Of a DNA stretch of 44,356 nucleotides, positions 1 to 7,558 are shown piece by piece; the stretch's first letter is position 1, and each line of letters starts with the position of its first letter. The translations under genes were made by a program, and so were the position numbers. Under the pieces are notes generated by a model. The model saw only the letters and a list, made by a program, of their open reading frames with translations. It did not search any database and was not told the DNA's origin. The DNA is from Pseudomonadota bacterium. Its GTDB lineage: Bacteria > Bdellovibrionota > UBA2428. The stretch covers positions 1-44,356 of the forward strand of contig JAGNHS010000022.1 in the NCBI GenBank assembly GCA_018001635.1. Reading direction: 5' to 3'.

Positions 1-584
1 CCCATACTTAGACCAAGACCAGGAAAATATTGATCTCTAATTTTTCGAAGAGAGGCGAATTCTTTTCTAACTTGAGCTTCATTATTATTTTTCAACGGCG
101 AAGCCATAGTCATCAGACCTACTAGATTTTTTTCTAGGCCTAAACTTAATGACAACTCTTTCACTCGCTCAGCTTCTCCCAAATCAAAACCACTTTTAGT
201 TAGTTCCTTAGAAACATTAAACTGTAAGTAGATATAAGGAATATTAATTAATTCCAACTTAGCGATCATCTCAAGCTCTTTTACGCGTGAAACAGAGTGA
301 ATTGTGTGCACCGCGCTCGCTATCTCCGCAATTTTTCGACTCTGAAGATTTCCTAGGTAATGCCATTCAATTTTATAAGATTCCAAAAGCAACCTTTTTT
401 TAGTTGACAATTCTTGGAAGTAGTTTTCCCCAAGACAACGCGGAAAGCTTGGATCGCTTAATTTTTCCAAAATATTTTCTACGGACTGTCCTTTAGAAAC
501 TGGAAGCAGTTGCACTTCACTTGTTTTTCGACCTGAACGCTCACAAGCACTTTCAATAATTTTCAAAACCGAATCAAGCGACAT
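1..584 (-). CDS. yggS: YggS/PLPBP-family pyridoxal-phosphate homeostasis protein (partial)
   Basis: Translation from the minus strand gives a YggS/YBL036C-type protein. These fold like the N-terminal barrel of alanine racemase, bind PLP and help keep vitamin B6 and amino-acid pools balanced in the cytoplasm. Visible family landmarks are LLPVSKG with the PLP-binding lysine at about residue 31, LGENYFQEL, WHYLGNLQSRK and a later GLMTMASP segment. The 3' part lies beyond the window start, so only about 194 of an expected 220-230 residues are present. The ATG at 582-584 gives the usual N-terminus. The frame stays open further upstream, but that stretch has no good start codon and does not resemble the family. 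No strong ribosome-binding site is seen. It lies 67 nt downstream of maf on the same strand and may share its transcript. Confidence 0.9.
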   Translation of the reverse strand, partial: MSLDSVLKIIESACERSGRKTSEVQLLPVSKGQSVENILEKLSDPSFPRCLGENYFQELSTKKRLLLESYKIEWHYLGNLQSRKIAEIASAVHTIHSVSRVKELEMIAKLELINIPYIYLQFNVSKELTKSGFDLGEAERVKELSLSLGLEKNLVGLMTMASPLKNNNEAQVRKEFASLRKIRDQYFPGLGLSM

Positions 585-651
585 GACTGGCTCAATCTTA
601 CAAAGAAGCCCGTGAAAATCTATGGCAAGAATAAATTTATAATGACTGAGT

Positions 652-1251
652 CTATAGAAGTCCGGCTGTCCTTAAACTTTTCTTAAACTCTAAAAGTGGG
701 AAGCCAATAATATTGCTATAAGAACCTTTAGTTTCTTTTATAAACTTTAAACCAATTCCCTGAAAAGCATAGGAGCCTGCCTTATCCATAGGCTCACCCG
801 TTTTAATATATTGAACAATTTCCTTTGGCTTCAATTTTCTAAATTCAACTTTAGAACTTACGATTCTCTTTTGAGATTTTATTAATTTTTTTTTGTTCCA
901 GAGGCCCCACTGAAAAGCCGTAAGAACTTCGTGTCTTTTTCCAGAAAGCATTGAAAGCATTTTTTGGGCTTCTTTAATTGTTTCCGGTTTCCCTAATAAC
1001 TCCCCACCCAGAACAACCATAGTATCTGCCACCACCAGCAATCCGCTTGCGCTCTGCGGCAAAAACAAAGATGCGCTTTGCCACTTAACCTCTAAGCATC
1101 TCCACATAAAATCCGTTGACTTTTCTTTTAACAAGCATTTGGGCTCGTCAAAGGAAATGTCTAAAATATTGATATTATTAAATAAACTTCCCAAAAGTTC
1201 TCGGCGACGTGGAGACTGAGAGGCAAGAAAAACCTTGTAATTTTGAGGCAC
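652..1251 (-). CDS. maf: Maf family nucleoside triphosphate pyrophosphatase
   Basis: The 199-residue protein is a Maf/YhdE-type nucleotide pyrophosphatase, a cytoplasmic house-cleaning enzyme that converts non-canonical or excess NTPs to monophosphates. Family motifs in order are ASQSPRRRELL near the N-terminus, VVADTMV, LGKPET, and DKAGSYAFQG. The last motif, with glutamine before glycine, fits the dTTP/UTP-hydrolysing YhdE subgroup rather than the YceF subgroup; this assignment is by motif only. The start is a GTG at 1249-1251 with no obvious Shine-Dalgarno sequence, placed so the family motif begins about ten residues in, as expected. It is divergent from carD; the two genes share a 137-bp regulatory gap, and the putative carD -35 box lies inside the maf coding start. 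Confidence 0.93.
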   Translation of the reverse strand: MPQNYKVFLASQSPRRRELLGSLFNNINILDISFDEPKCLLKEKSTDFMWRCLEVKWQSASLFLPQSASGLLVVADTMVVLGGELLGKPETIKEAQKMLSMLSGKRHEVLTAFQWGLWNKKKLIKSQKRIVSSKVEFRKLKPKEIVQYIKTGEPMDKAGSYAFQGIGLKFIKETKGSYSNIIGFPLLEFKKSLRTAGLL

Positions 1252-1263
1252 TTAGTGTATATT
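1235..1263 (+). promoter_or_regulatory. Putative sigma-70-type promoter for carD
   Basis: TTGTAA (1235-1240) and TATATT (1258-1263) are separated by 17 nt and match the consensus at 4/6 and 5/6 positions. Transcription would start near 1270, leaving a leader of about 120 nt before carD. The -35 box overlaps the beginning of maf on the other strand. Judged by eye only. Confidence 0.45.
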
Positions 1264-1305
1264 GCGTACTCTTAAAGAGAGACTTCGAAGAGCAGGACCT
1301 CCTTA

Positions 1306-1329
1306 GGATCTTAGAATGATTTAAGATCC
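1306..1329 (+). promoter_or_regulatory. Inverted repeat (hairpin) in the carD leader
   Basis: GGATCTTA (1306-1313) and TAAGATCC (1322-1329) form a perfect 8-bp stem with an 8-nt loop. No T-run follows, so it is not a terminator. CTTCGA (1283-1288) and TCGAAG (1350-1355) could add an outer stem. It could be an RNA control element or a protein operator; the sequence does not decide between them. Confidence 0.45.
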
Positions 1330-1388
1330 GACTGAGGGAGAGTCAAGCCTCGAAGGGTAGAACTTTCAAAGGATTGGAGGTTAAATCC

Positions 1389-1895
1389 TTGGCAATATTT
1401 AAAGTCGGAGACAATGCTGTGTACCCATCTCACGGTGTTGGGGTCGTTAGGGGCGTTCAAGAAAAGGACGTAGCAGGTCGTAAAAAGTACTTTTACATTC
1501 TGCAGCTGCTTGAAAACGGTAGCACTATTTTAATTCCTACAGACAAGGTCAAAGATGTTGGCCTTCGGTCTATCATCACCAAAAAAGACGTGCCAAAAAT
1601 CTATAAGATTTTGCGTGCCGAAGAAACCGCAACAGATTCTCAAACTTGGAATCGTCGTTATCGCGAATACATGGAAAAAATTAAAACTGGCAGCATCTAT
1701 GAAATTGCTGAAGTTCTCAGAGACCTTTATCGCCTTAAAACCGATAAAGATTTAAGCTTTGGCGAGCGCAAGATGCTCGACACTGCGAAAAGTCTTCTTG
1801 TTAAGGAACTTTCTTTGGCCCAAAAGATCAAAGAAGAAACCATTGAAGACGAAATCAAAGAGATTTTTGAAAACACTTTAGAAGCTGTTAATTAG
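1389..1895 (+). CDS. carD: CarD/CdnL family transcriptional regulator
   Basis: The protein binds the RNA polymerase beta subunit and stabilises open promoter complexes, as known for CdnL of myxobacteria and CarD of mycobacteria. The N-terminal RNAP-interacting (RID/Tudor-like) domain is recognisable from FKVGDNAVYPSHGVGVV onward, about residues 3-65. The helical C-terminal domain follows, with the family-typical WNRRYREYMEKI and LSFGERKML segments. I place the start at the TTG at 1389 because GGAGG (1376-1380) lies exactly 8 nt upstream. The earlier in-frame TTG at 1374 overlaps this ribosome-binding site and is less likely; it would add five residues. The gene has a long leader with a hairpin and is followed 48 nt later by cysS, probably on the same transcript. 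Confidence 0.92.
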   Translation: MAIFKVGDNAVYPSHGVGVVRGVQEKDVAGRKKYFYILQLLENGSTILIPTDKVKDVGLRSIITKKDVPKIYKILRAEETATDSQTWNRRYREYMEKIKTGSIYEIAEVLRDLYRLKTDKDLSFGERKMLDTAKSLLVKELSLAQKIKEETIEDEIKEIFENTLEAVN

Positions 1896-1914
1896 AACGA
1901 CTAATTGACTGAAG

Positions 1915-1931
1915 ATGGGCCTTTGGCCCAT
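1915..1931 (+). promoter_or_regulatory. GC-rich hairpin between carD and cysS
   Basis: ATGGGCC (1915-1921), loop TTT, GGCCCAT (1925-1931) make a perfect 7-bp stem. It is followed by AAAGCTTTT rather than a clean T-run, so it is at best a weak terminator or attenuator. It may protect the carD message or lower cysS read-through. Confidence 0.4.
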
Positions 1932-1943
1932 AAAGCTTTTAAT

Positions 1944-3380
1944 ATGTCTCAAGCCAAGATTTTTTTGCATAATACGCTGAGCGGAAAACGTGAAGAATTT
2001 AAATCTCGCGTTCCTGGTCATGTAGACATCTATTCCTGTGGCCCTACTGTTTATTCATATACCCATGTAGGAAATGCTCGCGCTTCCATCGTTTCAGATT
2101 TAGTAGCACGCATATTTAAAAAAGCGGGCTATTCTGTGAAGTGGGCTAGCAATATCACCGATGTCGACGACAAAATTATAGCTGCTGCACAAAAGGAAGG
2201 CTCTACAACGGATCAAGTTGCCAAAACCTACGAGACTCAATACGTAAACGAAATGAAGGCACTCAAGGTTCAAGACCCCGCCGTAAGGCCTCGAGCCACC
2301 GAACATATTCCAGACATGCTTTCGATGATTGAAACTCTCATTAAAAAGGGAATGGCTTATCCAGCCACAACTCCATTTGGAAATGATGTCTATTTCAGAG
2401 TTCATGATTTTAAAGGCTACGGTAAGCTTTCAAAAAGAAAACTAGACGACATGCTGGTAGGGGCTCGGATTGAGCCAGGTGAAATGAAAGAAAACCCTCT
2501 TGATTTTGCTTTATGGAAAGCCGCAAAACCAGGAGAGCCTGAATGGAAAAGTCCTTGGGGTGCTGGTCGACCCGGTTGGCACATTGAATGTTCGGCCATG
2601 GTTCAAAAGCATTTTCCCAATGGTCTCGACATTCATATGGGGGGGCTGGACTTAATATTTCCCCATCATGAAAATGAAATTGCACAAAGCGAAGCAGCCA
2701 ACGAAAAAACATTTGCGCCCTATTGGATTCACAATGGACTTCTCACCATTGGACGCGAAAAAATGTCGAAGTCGCTTGGTAATATATTCCTCACCAAAGA
2801 CTTTATTGAACGCTTTGGAGCAGAAACCCTCCGTTTACTTTTGTTACAACACCACTACCGCAGCCCAATAGACTTTTCTGATGAATCTATTTTGCGATCT
2901 GAAGGGCTCGTCATTCGACTTTATCATGGCCGAAAAATTCTCGAGCAACAAAAGATATCCATTAGTTATTCACAAAATGCATTAACTAAAGAAATGGAAG
3001 AAGCTTTTTTCGATGATTTTAATACGGCTAAAGCCCTAGGCTTTTTATTGAAAGCATTAAGACAAGCCTTTAAAACTAATGAAAAAGCAGACTGGGAAAC
3101 CTGGGCTTCAGGACTTTCTCTTTTTCAAGAAATATTTGCTCTTTGTTTAGAGACTTCGGAAAAGGCACTTTCTGAAATTGAAGATCGTAGAATCAATAGA
3201 ATGGGCAAAGAAAAGGGCTTTTGTAAGCGCATAGACGATGCCCTTAAACTCAGAGAAGAACTTCGAGCTCAAAAGAAATTTGATGAAGCTGATAAAATTC
3301 GCCAGGACCTTGAGGCTGAAGGACTCCTTATTATGGATGGCCTGGATGGCACTGCCTGGAGCGTAAAAATCTCCACTTGA
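1944..3380 (+). CDS. cysS: Cysteinyl-tRNA synthetase
   Basis: A cytoplasmic class I synthetase that charges tRNA-Cys. The protein has SCGPTVYSYTHVGNARA, which carries the first zinc cysteine and a HIGH-like HVGN. GWHIECSAM and FPHHENEIAQSEA supply further zinc ligands, and EKMSKSLGN is the KMSKS loop. The C-terminal helical anticodon region ends with the usual FDEADKIRQDLEAEG pattern. Length from the chosen ATG (1944) is 478 residues, normal for the family. A TTG at 1905 would add 13 residues that do not resemble CysS and would place the intergenic hairpin inside the gene, so I reject it. No clear Shine-Dalgarno sequence is seen. It follows carD by 48 nt and precedes tRNA-His. Confidence 0.97.
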   Translation: MSQAKIFLHNTLSGKREEFKSRVPGHVDIYSCGPTVYSYTHVGNARASIVSDLVARIFKKAGYSVKWASNITDVDDKIIAAAQKEGSTTDQVAKTYETQYVNEMKALKVQDPAVRPRATEHIPDMLSMIETLIKKGMAYPATTPFGNDVYFRVHDFKGYGKLSKRKLDDMLVGARIEPGEMKENPLDFALWKAAKPGEPEWKSPWGAGRPGWHIECSAMVQKHFPNGLDIHMGGLDLIFPHHENEIAQSEAANEKTFAPYWIHNGLLTIGREKMSKSLGNIFLTKDFIERFGAETLRLLLLQHHYRSPIDFSDESILRSEGLVIRLYHGRKILEQQKISISYSQNALTKEMEEAFFDDFNTAKALGFLLKALRQAFKTNEKADWETWASGLSLFQEIFALCLETSEKALSEIEDRRINRMGKEKGFCKRIDDALKLREELRAQKKFDEADKIRQDLEAEGLLIMDGLDGTAWSVKIST

Positions 3381-3418
3381 TTCACAAATGAAATCCGCTA
3401 GCTTGTTCCCCTTACGTG

Positions 3419-3495
3419 GTGGTCGTAGCTCAGTTGGTTAGAGCGCCAGATTGTGATTCTGGATGTCGCGGGTTCAACTCCCGTCGATCACCCCA
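3419..3495 (+). tRNA. tRNA-His (anticodon GTG)
   Basis: The cloverleaf can be drawn by hand. The acceptor is GTGGTCG (3419-3425) pairing with CGATCAC (3485-3491), with one G-T pair. The D arm has GCTC/GAGC, and the anticodon stem CCAGA/TCTGG encloses loop TTGTGAT with GTG at 3453-3455. The T arm is GCGGG-TTCAACT-CCCGT. The discriminator is C3492 and CCA is encoded (3493-3495). G3418 is the extra G-1 that histidyl-tRNA synthetase needs, and it pairs with C73, supporting the identity. No strong terminator follows. Confidence 0.97.
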
Positions 3496-3539
3496 TTTTT
3501 ACGCGAAGAGCGCAACCAAAATCGCTACAAAGCTTGCCC

Positions 3540-4940
3540 TTAATCAAAAGTATAACTTAAAGAAAGACCTGCAGATAAATCAAAGCCATTTGAAATTTTT
3601 GGCACATTAGGCGCAACTGTTGCAAAAGCTTTATTCCACATCGAAGAAGGCATGCTAGCCGCTTTTGTATATAGTCTTGTTCCAAAATGATGCGTCCAAA
3701 AATATAAGTAACCAAGCTCTGATCTACTATTAATTACAGTTTGAGTAATTTTATGAGGCGTCCCCCAGGTGGACCACTTTAATTTATAGTAACTTAAAAT
3801 TGGAATTATCGAGAAATAAAAAAAATGGGCGCCATTTTGCAATCCCAATTGAGCCCCATATCCAGCGCCTAATTGAAAATATTTAAAGGATTGATCATTA
3901 ATCGGTTTAAGCTCAGGAAAATAAATTTGAGAATATGAAAACATTAACGCCGGAACAAAGTGAAATTGCCAATGGTATCCACTTTCATGATAAAGAGTTT
4001 GAAGTCTCGTTATTCCAAATGATTTTACAATGGATAGCATCTTTTGCCATTCATTAAGAGTGTTAGAGGGCTTAGCTTTATACACCTCAGCGCCAGATTC
4101 AAGCTCAACACCATTAGAACCTAAATCGAAACTCAACGTGTTTGGAACGAACTGAAAGACACCATCATCACGTGCATACCAAGGAATTTTTTTTGCTTTA
4201 CTCAAATCAACATCAGAAACTTCAACTTCTTGGGGAAATTTCATTTCTCCGCTAAAAACATTTCTAAAAGCACCCTTTAAAATGTTTTTATCGTTTTTCT
4301 CTAAAACCTCAGATTCAAATACCCATTCGTTTTTAATTTTTCCAAATATTGAATACTCGTCTTCGCGCCCAGGTCTTTGTTCATGATTATAGAGATGTTT
4401 AAAAAAATTAGCTCTTGTGTCGTGATACGGTAGAACTTTGGCACCCTTAAATATTTGAGACGATTTAATCTCCCAGTATAAAGCGACTTTGTCAGACAAA
4501 ACTTTTGAAGAGGCTTTGGGTGGCGCAATAGCCACAATGTTTTGCGACTCATCCTTCAGAGCTGTTTTAGATTGAAAACTTACGACCGGAGGATCCTTTA
4601 GTTTCCAGGCCGCACCTGTAATAATATCTGTTAGCCAGCCTATGGGCGCAAAATAAAAAAACATTAAATTCGGCCAAAAACTATGGCCCCAATCGTATCG
4701 AGTCGATAATTTAACGTTTTGAGACATGTTTTTATAGGTCAACTTTAATTCAGGAGAAAACGAACGCCTTTGGTCTAAAAATACAGGAGTCTGAGCAATC
4801 ACTTTATTGTTTTCAAAGACTTGAGCTCCCGAGGGTTCACTTTGAAGCAAAACATATTGATGTCTGTCCTCACGTGACAACGAGGCACAGGCCCCAACAA
4901 AAAGTAAACAGACTAAGAACAAAAGGTGCTTTGATCTCAA
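3540..4940 (-). CDS. Putative PEGA-domain lipoprotein with a barrel-like C-terminus
   Basis: The protein begins with a lipoprotein signal peptide ending in LFVGAC, so Cys18 should be lipidated. Residues about 30-55 resemble a PEGA repeat (SEPSGAQVFENNKV). Then comes the segment FWPNLMFFYFAPIGWLTDI followed by TGAAWKL, a pattern often seen after PEGA domains. The last 200 residues alternate polar and aromatic residues in beta-strand fashion and end in SLSYTFD, so a membrane-associated beta structure is possible. The true function is unknown. The start is a TTG at 4938-4940, with GAGG about 10 nt upstream; no ATG gives a full signal peptide. It lies between tRNA-His and a divergent metG. Length is 466 residues. 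Confidence 0.7.
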   Translation of the reverse strand: MRSKHLLFLVCLLFVGACASLSREDRHQYVLLQSEPSGAQVFENNKVIAQTPVFLDQRRSFSPELKLTYKNMSQNVKLSTRYDWGHSFWPNLMFFYFAPIGWLTDIITGAAWKLKDPPVVSFQSKTALKDESQNIVAIAPPKASSKVLSDKVALYWEIKSSQIFKGAKVLPYHDTRANFFKHLYNHEQRPGREDEYSIFGKIKNEWVFESEVLEKNDKNILKGAFRNVFSGEMKFPQEVEVSDVDLSKAKKIPWYARDDGVFQFVPNTLSFDLGSNGVELESGAEVYKAKPSNTLNEWQKMLSIVKSFGITRLQTLYHESGYHWQFHFVPALMFSYSQIYFPELKPINDQSFKYFQLGAGYGAQLGLQNGAHFFYFSIIPILSYYKLKWSTWGTPHKITQTVINSRSELGYLYFWTHHFGTRLYTKAASMPSSMWNKAFATVAPNVPKISNGFDLSAGLSLSYTFD

Positions 4941-4961
4941 AAAACAAAAACCTCAAACTTG

Positions 4962-4989
4962 ATTATGGAGGAGTCTCTTATTTTGGCAA
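4962..4989 (-). promoter_or_regulatory. Putative promoter of the PEGA-type lipoprotein gene
   Basis: Read on the minus strand, TTGCCA (4989-4984) and CATAAT (4967-4962) are 16 nt apart, each matching consensus at 5/6 positions. The start codon at 4940 would sit about 15 nt after the transcription start, with GAGG between. Confidence 0.45.
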
Positions 4990-5024
4990 GTGGGCAAATT
5001 GTATAGCTCTTATAACAAAGTTTC

Positions 5025-5053
5025 TTGTTTTCAAGACACTCCGACCTTATAAC
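5025..5053 (+). promoter_or_regulatory. Putative promoter of metG, very close to the start codon
   Basis: TTGTTT (5025-5030) and TATAAC (5048-5053) are 17 nt apart. The -10 box matches at 5/6 positions, but the -35 box is weak. The ATG of metG at 5060 lies only 6 nt after the -10 box, so a transcript from here would be leaderless. Confidence 0.35.
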
Positions 5054-5059
5054 TAAGCT

Positions 5060-6976
5060 ATGAACTCGCCTCAATATAAGGCCCCCACAATCGAAGATCT
5101 AAAGAAGCAAGTTTTTAGACCTAAAAAAGTTGTTGTCACCGCGGGAATGCCTTATGCCAACGGCCCGATTCACTTAGGGCACCTAGCGGGTGCCATTGTT
5201 CCTCCCGACATTCATGCTCGTTATATGCGCATGCTTGTGGGAGCCGAAAACGTTTTATTTATTTCTGGAAACGATGATCACGGTTCAACTAGTGAACTTG
5301 CTGCGGTTAAAGCGGGCAAATCCGTCAGACAATTCATTGATGAAATTCATGAAACTCAATTAGATACTCTAAAAAGATTCAATATTAGCTTTGATCTTTT
5401 CTCTGGCACCTCTCAACCTGATTGCTTTCCAATCCATAAAGAGCTTTCTCAAAACTTTATACGACGTTTGCATAAAAATGGAATGCTCGAAAAAAAGACT
5501 AGCCTTCAATGGTTTGACCCTGAACTAAAAAGATTTCTTCAAGACCGCTTTGTAAAAGGTAAATGTCCCAACCCCAAATGCAGCAATGAATCGGCATTTA
5601 GCGATCAATGTGATGATTGTGGCGCCCAATATGAGGCCGCAGAACTCATCAATCCCAAAAGTGCCATGAGCAATGCCACTCCCGAACTTAAAGAAACTGT
5701 TCACTGGTGGTTAGATCTATGGAAAGTTTCTGAGGTTTTGCGAGTTTGGATTCAAAGCAAAGAAAAATCTTGGAGAACTGCAGTATACACAGAAGCTCTT
5801 AACACAGTTCTACCTGCACTGAGTTTTGCCAATTCATTTGAAGAACAATACAAAGGCCTTAAAGAAACGCTTCCAAAACACAAAAGCAAATACGCCCAAG
5901 GGAAAAAAGTTCTTCTTCAATTTGAAAACAAAAGCGATTTAATGATTTCAAAAAGTCTTTTAGAAAAGGCAGGAATCGTCTCATCTTTAATGGATGGGTG
6001 GGCTCATCGTTCAATATCGAGAGATGTTGCGTGGGGGATTCCTATGCCAACAGACTTAGACCCAGATATGGCCGGAAAAACTTTTTATGTTTGGCCAGAT
6101 TCCTTAGTGGCTCCAATCTCTTTTTCTCAATTGGCACTAAAGATAAAAAATCAATCTCACGAAAAATACAAGGAGTTTTGGACCGATCCTGAGGCTCGGA
6201 TTTATCAATTTTTGGGACAGGACAATGTATATTTTTACGTGCTCATGCAAGGGGCCATGTGGATCGGCTCCCAAGAAGATATAAGCAGACTGCCTAATCC
6301 AGGGGAATTTCAATTGACTGATGTTCTCAGTGCATTCCACTTAATGGTAGACGGCGAAAAAATGAGCAAGTCTAAAGGTAATTTTTACACCGGAGATCAG
6401 CTAATAGAAGAAAAAAAATTATCATCCGATCAAATTAGATATTTTTTAGCCACCTTAAGTCTCCCAGAAAAGGGTTCGAACTTTGACTTCAACACTTTAA
6501 ACGAACGAAACAAGTTCTTAGCTGGCCCGCTCAATGCGGCCTTTGAAAAACCTATCTCTGCTTGTCATTCAAAATTTAATGGCAAAATTCCTGAGGGAGA
6601 GCTCAATGAAAAAGTTAAAGCAGAAACCACAAAACTTTTTCAAAAATATTTGCGCTCAATGGAAAAAGCTGATTACATCACCTTACTTAACTTAATCGAA
6701 AACTACGCCAGACAAATCAACAGTCTCTTCACTCAATTCAAACCACACGACGACCGCCACCCCATTAAGGAACGAAGCGACGCTCTTTATACTTGTTTTT
6801 ATGTTTTAAAAAACATTATGATTATGCTTTATCCTTTTGTCCCAGAAACCATGGACAAACTCAGAAAATCCCTCAAATTGGAATCATCAGTTTTTACTGT
6901 TGATGAGATTGGAATCCCGATTAATGCAGGACATCTCATAGGCGAAAAACTAGATTTTTTCCCGAATGTTGAATAA
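5060..6976 (+). CDS. metG: Methionyl-tRNA synthetase, divergent, with an insertion
   Basis: A class I synthetase of the MetRS type, expected to charge tRNA-Met in the cytoplasm. It has PYANGPIHLGHLAG (HIGH-like HLGH at residues 38-41) and a zinc knuckle with Cys169, 174, 184 and 187. RFVKGKCP, ISRD near 319-322 and GEKMSKSKGN (KMSKS 434-438) follow, then an alpha-helical anticodon domain. At 638 residues it lacks the C-terminal Trbp111-like domain. Two things are odd. About 57 residues (roughly 252-308) are inserted before ISRD. The normal methionine-pocket segment WLDAPIGY reads WPDSLVAP, and the positions of E. coli His301 and Trp305 appear as Tyr393 and Gln397. It may be the only MetRS or a divergent paralog. 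No Shine-Dalgarno sequence is seen. Confidence 0.88.
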   Translation: MNSPQYKAPTIEDLKKQVFRPKKVVVTAGMPYANGPIHLGHLAGAIVPPDIHARYMRMLVGAENVLFISGNDDHGSTSELAAVKAGKSVRQFIDEIHETQLDTLKRFNISFDLFSGTSQPDCFPIHKELSQNFIRRLHKNGMLEKKTSLQWFDPELKRFLQDRFVKGKCPNPKCSNESAFSDQCDDCGAQYEAAELINPKSAMSNATPELKETVHWWLDLWKVSEVLRVWIQSKEKSWRTAVYTEALNTVLPALSFANSFEEQYKGLKETLPKHKSKYAQGKKVLLQFENKSDLMISKSLLEKAGIVSSLMDGWAHRSISRDVAWGIPMPTDLDPDMAGKTFYVWPDSLVAPISFSQLALKIKNQSHEKYKEFWTDPEARIYQFLGQDNVYFYVLMQGAMWIGSQEDISRLPNPGEFQLTDVLSAFHLMVDGEKMSKSKGNFYTGDQLIEEKKLSSDQIRYFLATLSLPEKGSNFDFNTLNERNKFLAGPLNAAFEKPISACHSKFNGKIPEGELNEKVKAETTKLFQKYLRSMEKADYITLLNLIENYARQINSLFTQFKPHDDRHPIKERSDALYTCFYVLKNIMIMLYPFVPETMDKLRKSLKLESSVFTVDEIGIPINAGHLIGEKLDFFPNVE

Positions 6977-6979
6977 GTT

Positions 6980-7558
6980 TTAGGGCTGATCAGGACTGGG
7001 CAGAGACCATACGCGTATTACATGTCCAAAAAATGCCCGACTCGTATCTCTATAATACCACTCTGCTAAAAATTCCTGCCATGGAACAACTCTCTGCAAG
7101 TTTCCATTAGTTCGAGCTGACCATGGGTCCATGAGATAGACATTATAACCGTCGAATCCATTATATACAGCATAGTGAGGAACTCCGTGACTCATTAGAC
7201 TTACGATAATACTTTCACCCTGACGCGCAAAAAAATCTAATTGATCAATTGTTAAATAAAACTGGGAATAAGCGCCAAAACCACGTCGTAAAATCGCAGC
7301 AACTATATAATCCGGAGAAGTTCCAAACTCAGGACTACTCTGAAGTTCATTTACTAAAACTTCTTCCGGTGTATCGGATAAACCTCGAGCATAAAAAATA
7401 CTTCTCAAGCATGCAGCACCACAAGAGTGACCTTGCTCTTGAGCCACAATGGGGTGGGGATACAATGGACGGTCACAATTAGAATTTCCAAAACAAGAAA
7501 AAACAGCGAAGAAAAAAATTACTAAAAAATCTCTTTTAGAGAACACCCACATCGGCAC
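6980..7558 (-). CDS. Secreted C39-like cysteine peptidase domain protein
   Basis: A short exported protein of about 192 residues. A hydrophobic signal segment (DFLVIFFFAVFSC) is followed by a papain-fold C39-like domain. GHSCGAAC carries the candidate catalytic cysteine, PHYAVYNGF the histidine and LMDPW the aspartate. Such domains either cleave double-glycine leaders or act as stand-alone secreted peptidases; with no transporter nearby I infer the latter. The GTG at 7556-7558 is 5 nt after GGAGG and is preferred; ATG at 7552 is 11 nt from it. It overlaps the upstream dehydrogenase gene by 23 nt, suggesting translational coupling. Whether it is an active enzyme and its substrate are unknown. 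Confidence 0.75.
   Translation of the reverse strand: MPMWVFSKRDFLVIFFFAVFSCFGNSNCDRPLYPHPIVAQEQGHSCGAACLRSIFYARGLSDTPEEVLVNELQSSPEFGTSPDYIVAAILRRGFGAYSQFYLTIDQLDFFARQGESIIVSLMSHGVPHYAVYNGFDGYNVYLMDPWSARTNGNLQRVVPWQEFLAEWYYRDTSRAFFGHVIRVWSLPSPDQP

Noticed and set aside
585-651. Possible read-through or fusion of maf and yggS, because the yggS frame is open upstream of its ATG.
   Set aside because: The extra residues do not resemble either family, maf has its own stop, and the ATG at 584 gives the normal YggS N-terminus.
2639-2645. G7 tract in cysS, considered as a slippage site.
   Set aside because: It encodes the conserved HMGGLD segment and is best explained by Gly codons. A similar G7 in rpe (the DGGV motif) is explained the same way.
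3416-3610. A 64-codon reading frame across tRNA-His.
   Set aside because: It is read through the tRNA cloverleaf and has no ribosome-binding site; the tRNA explains the sequence.
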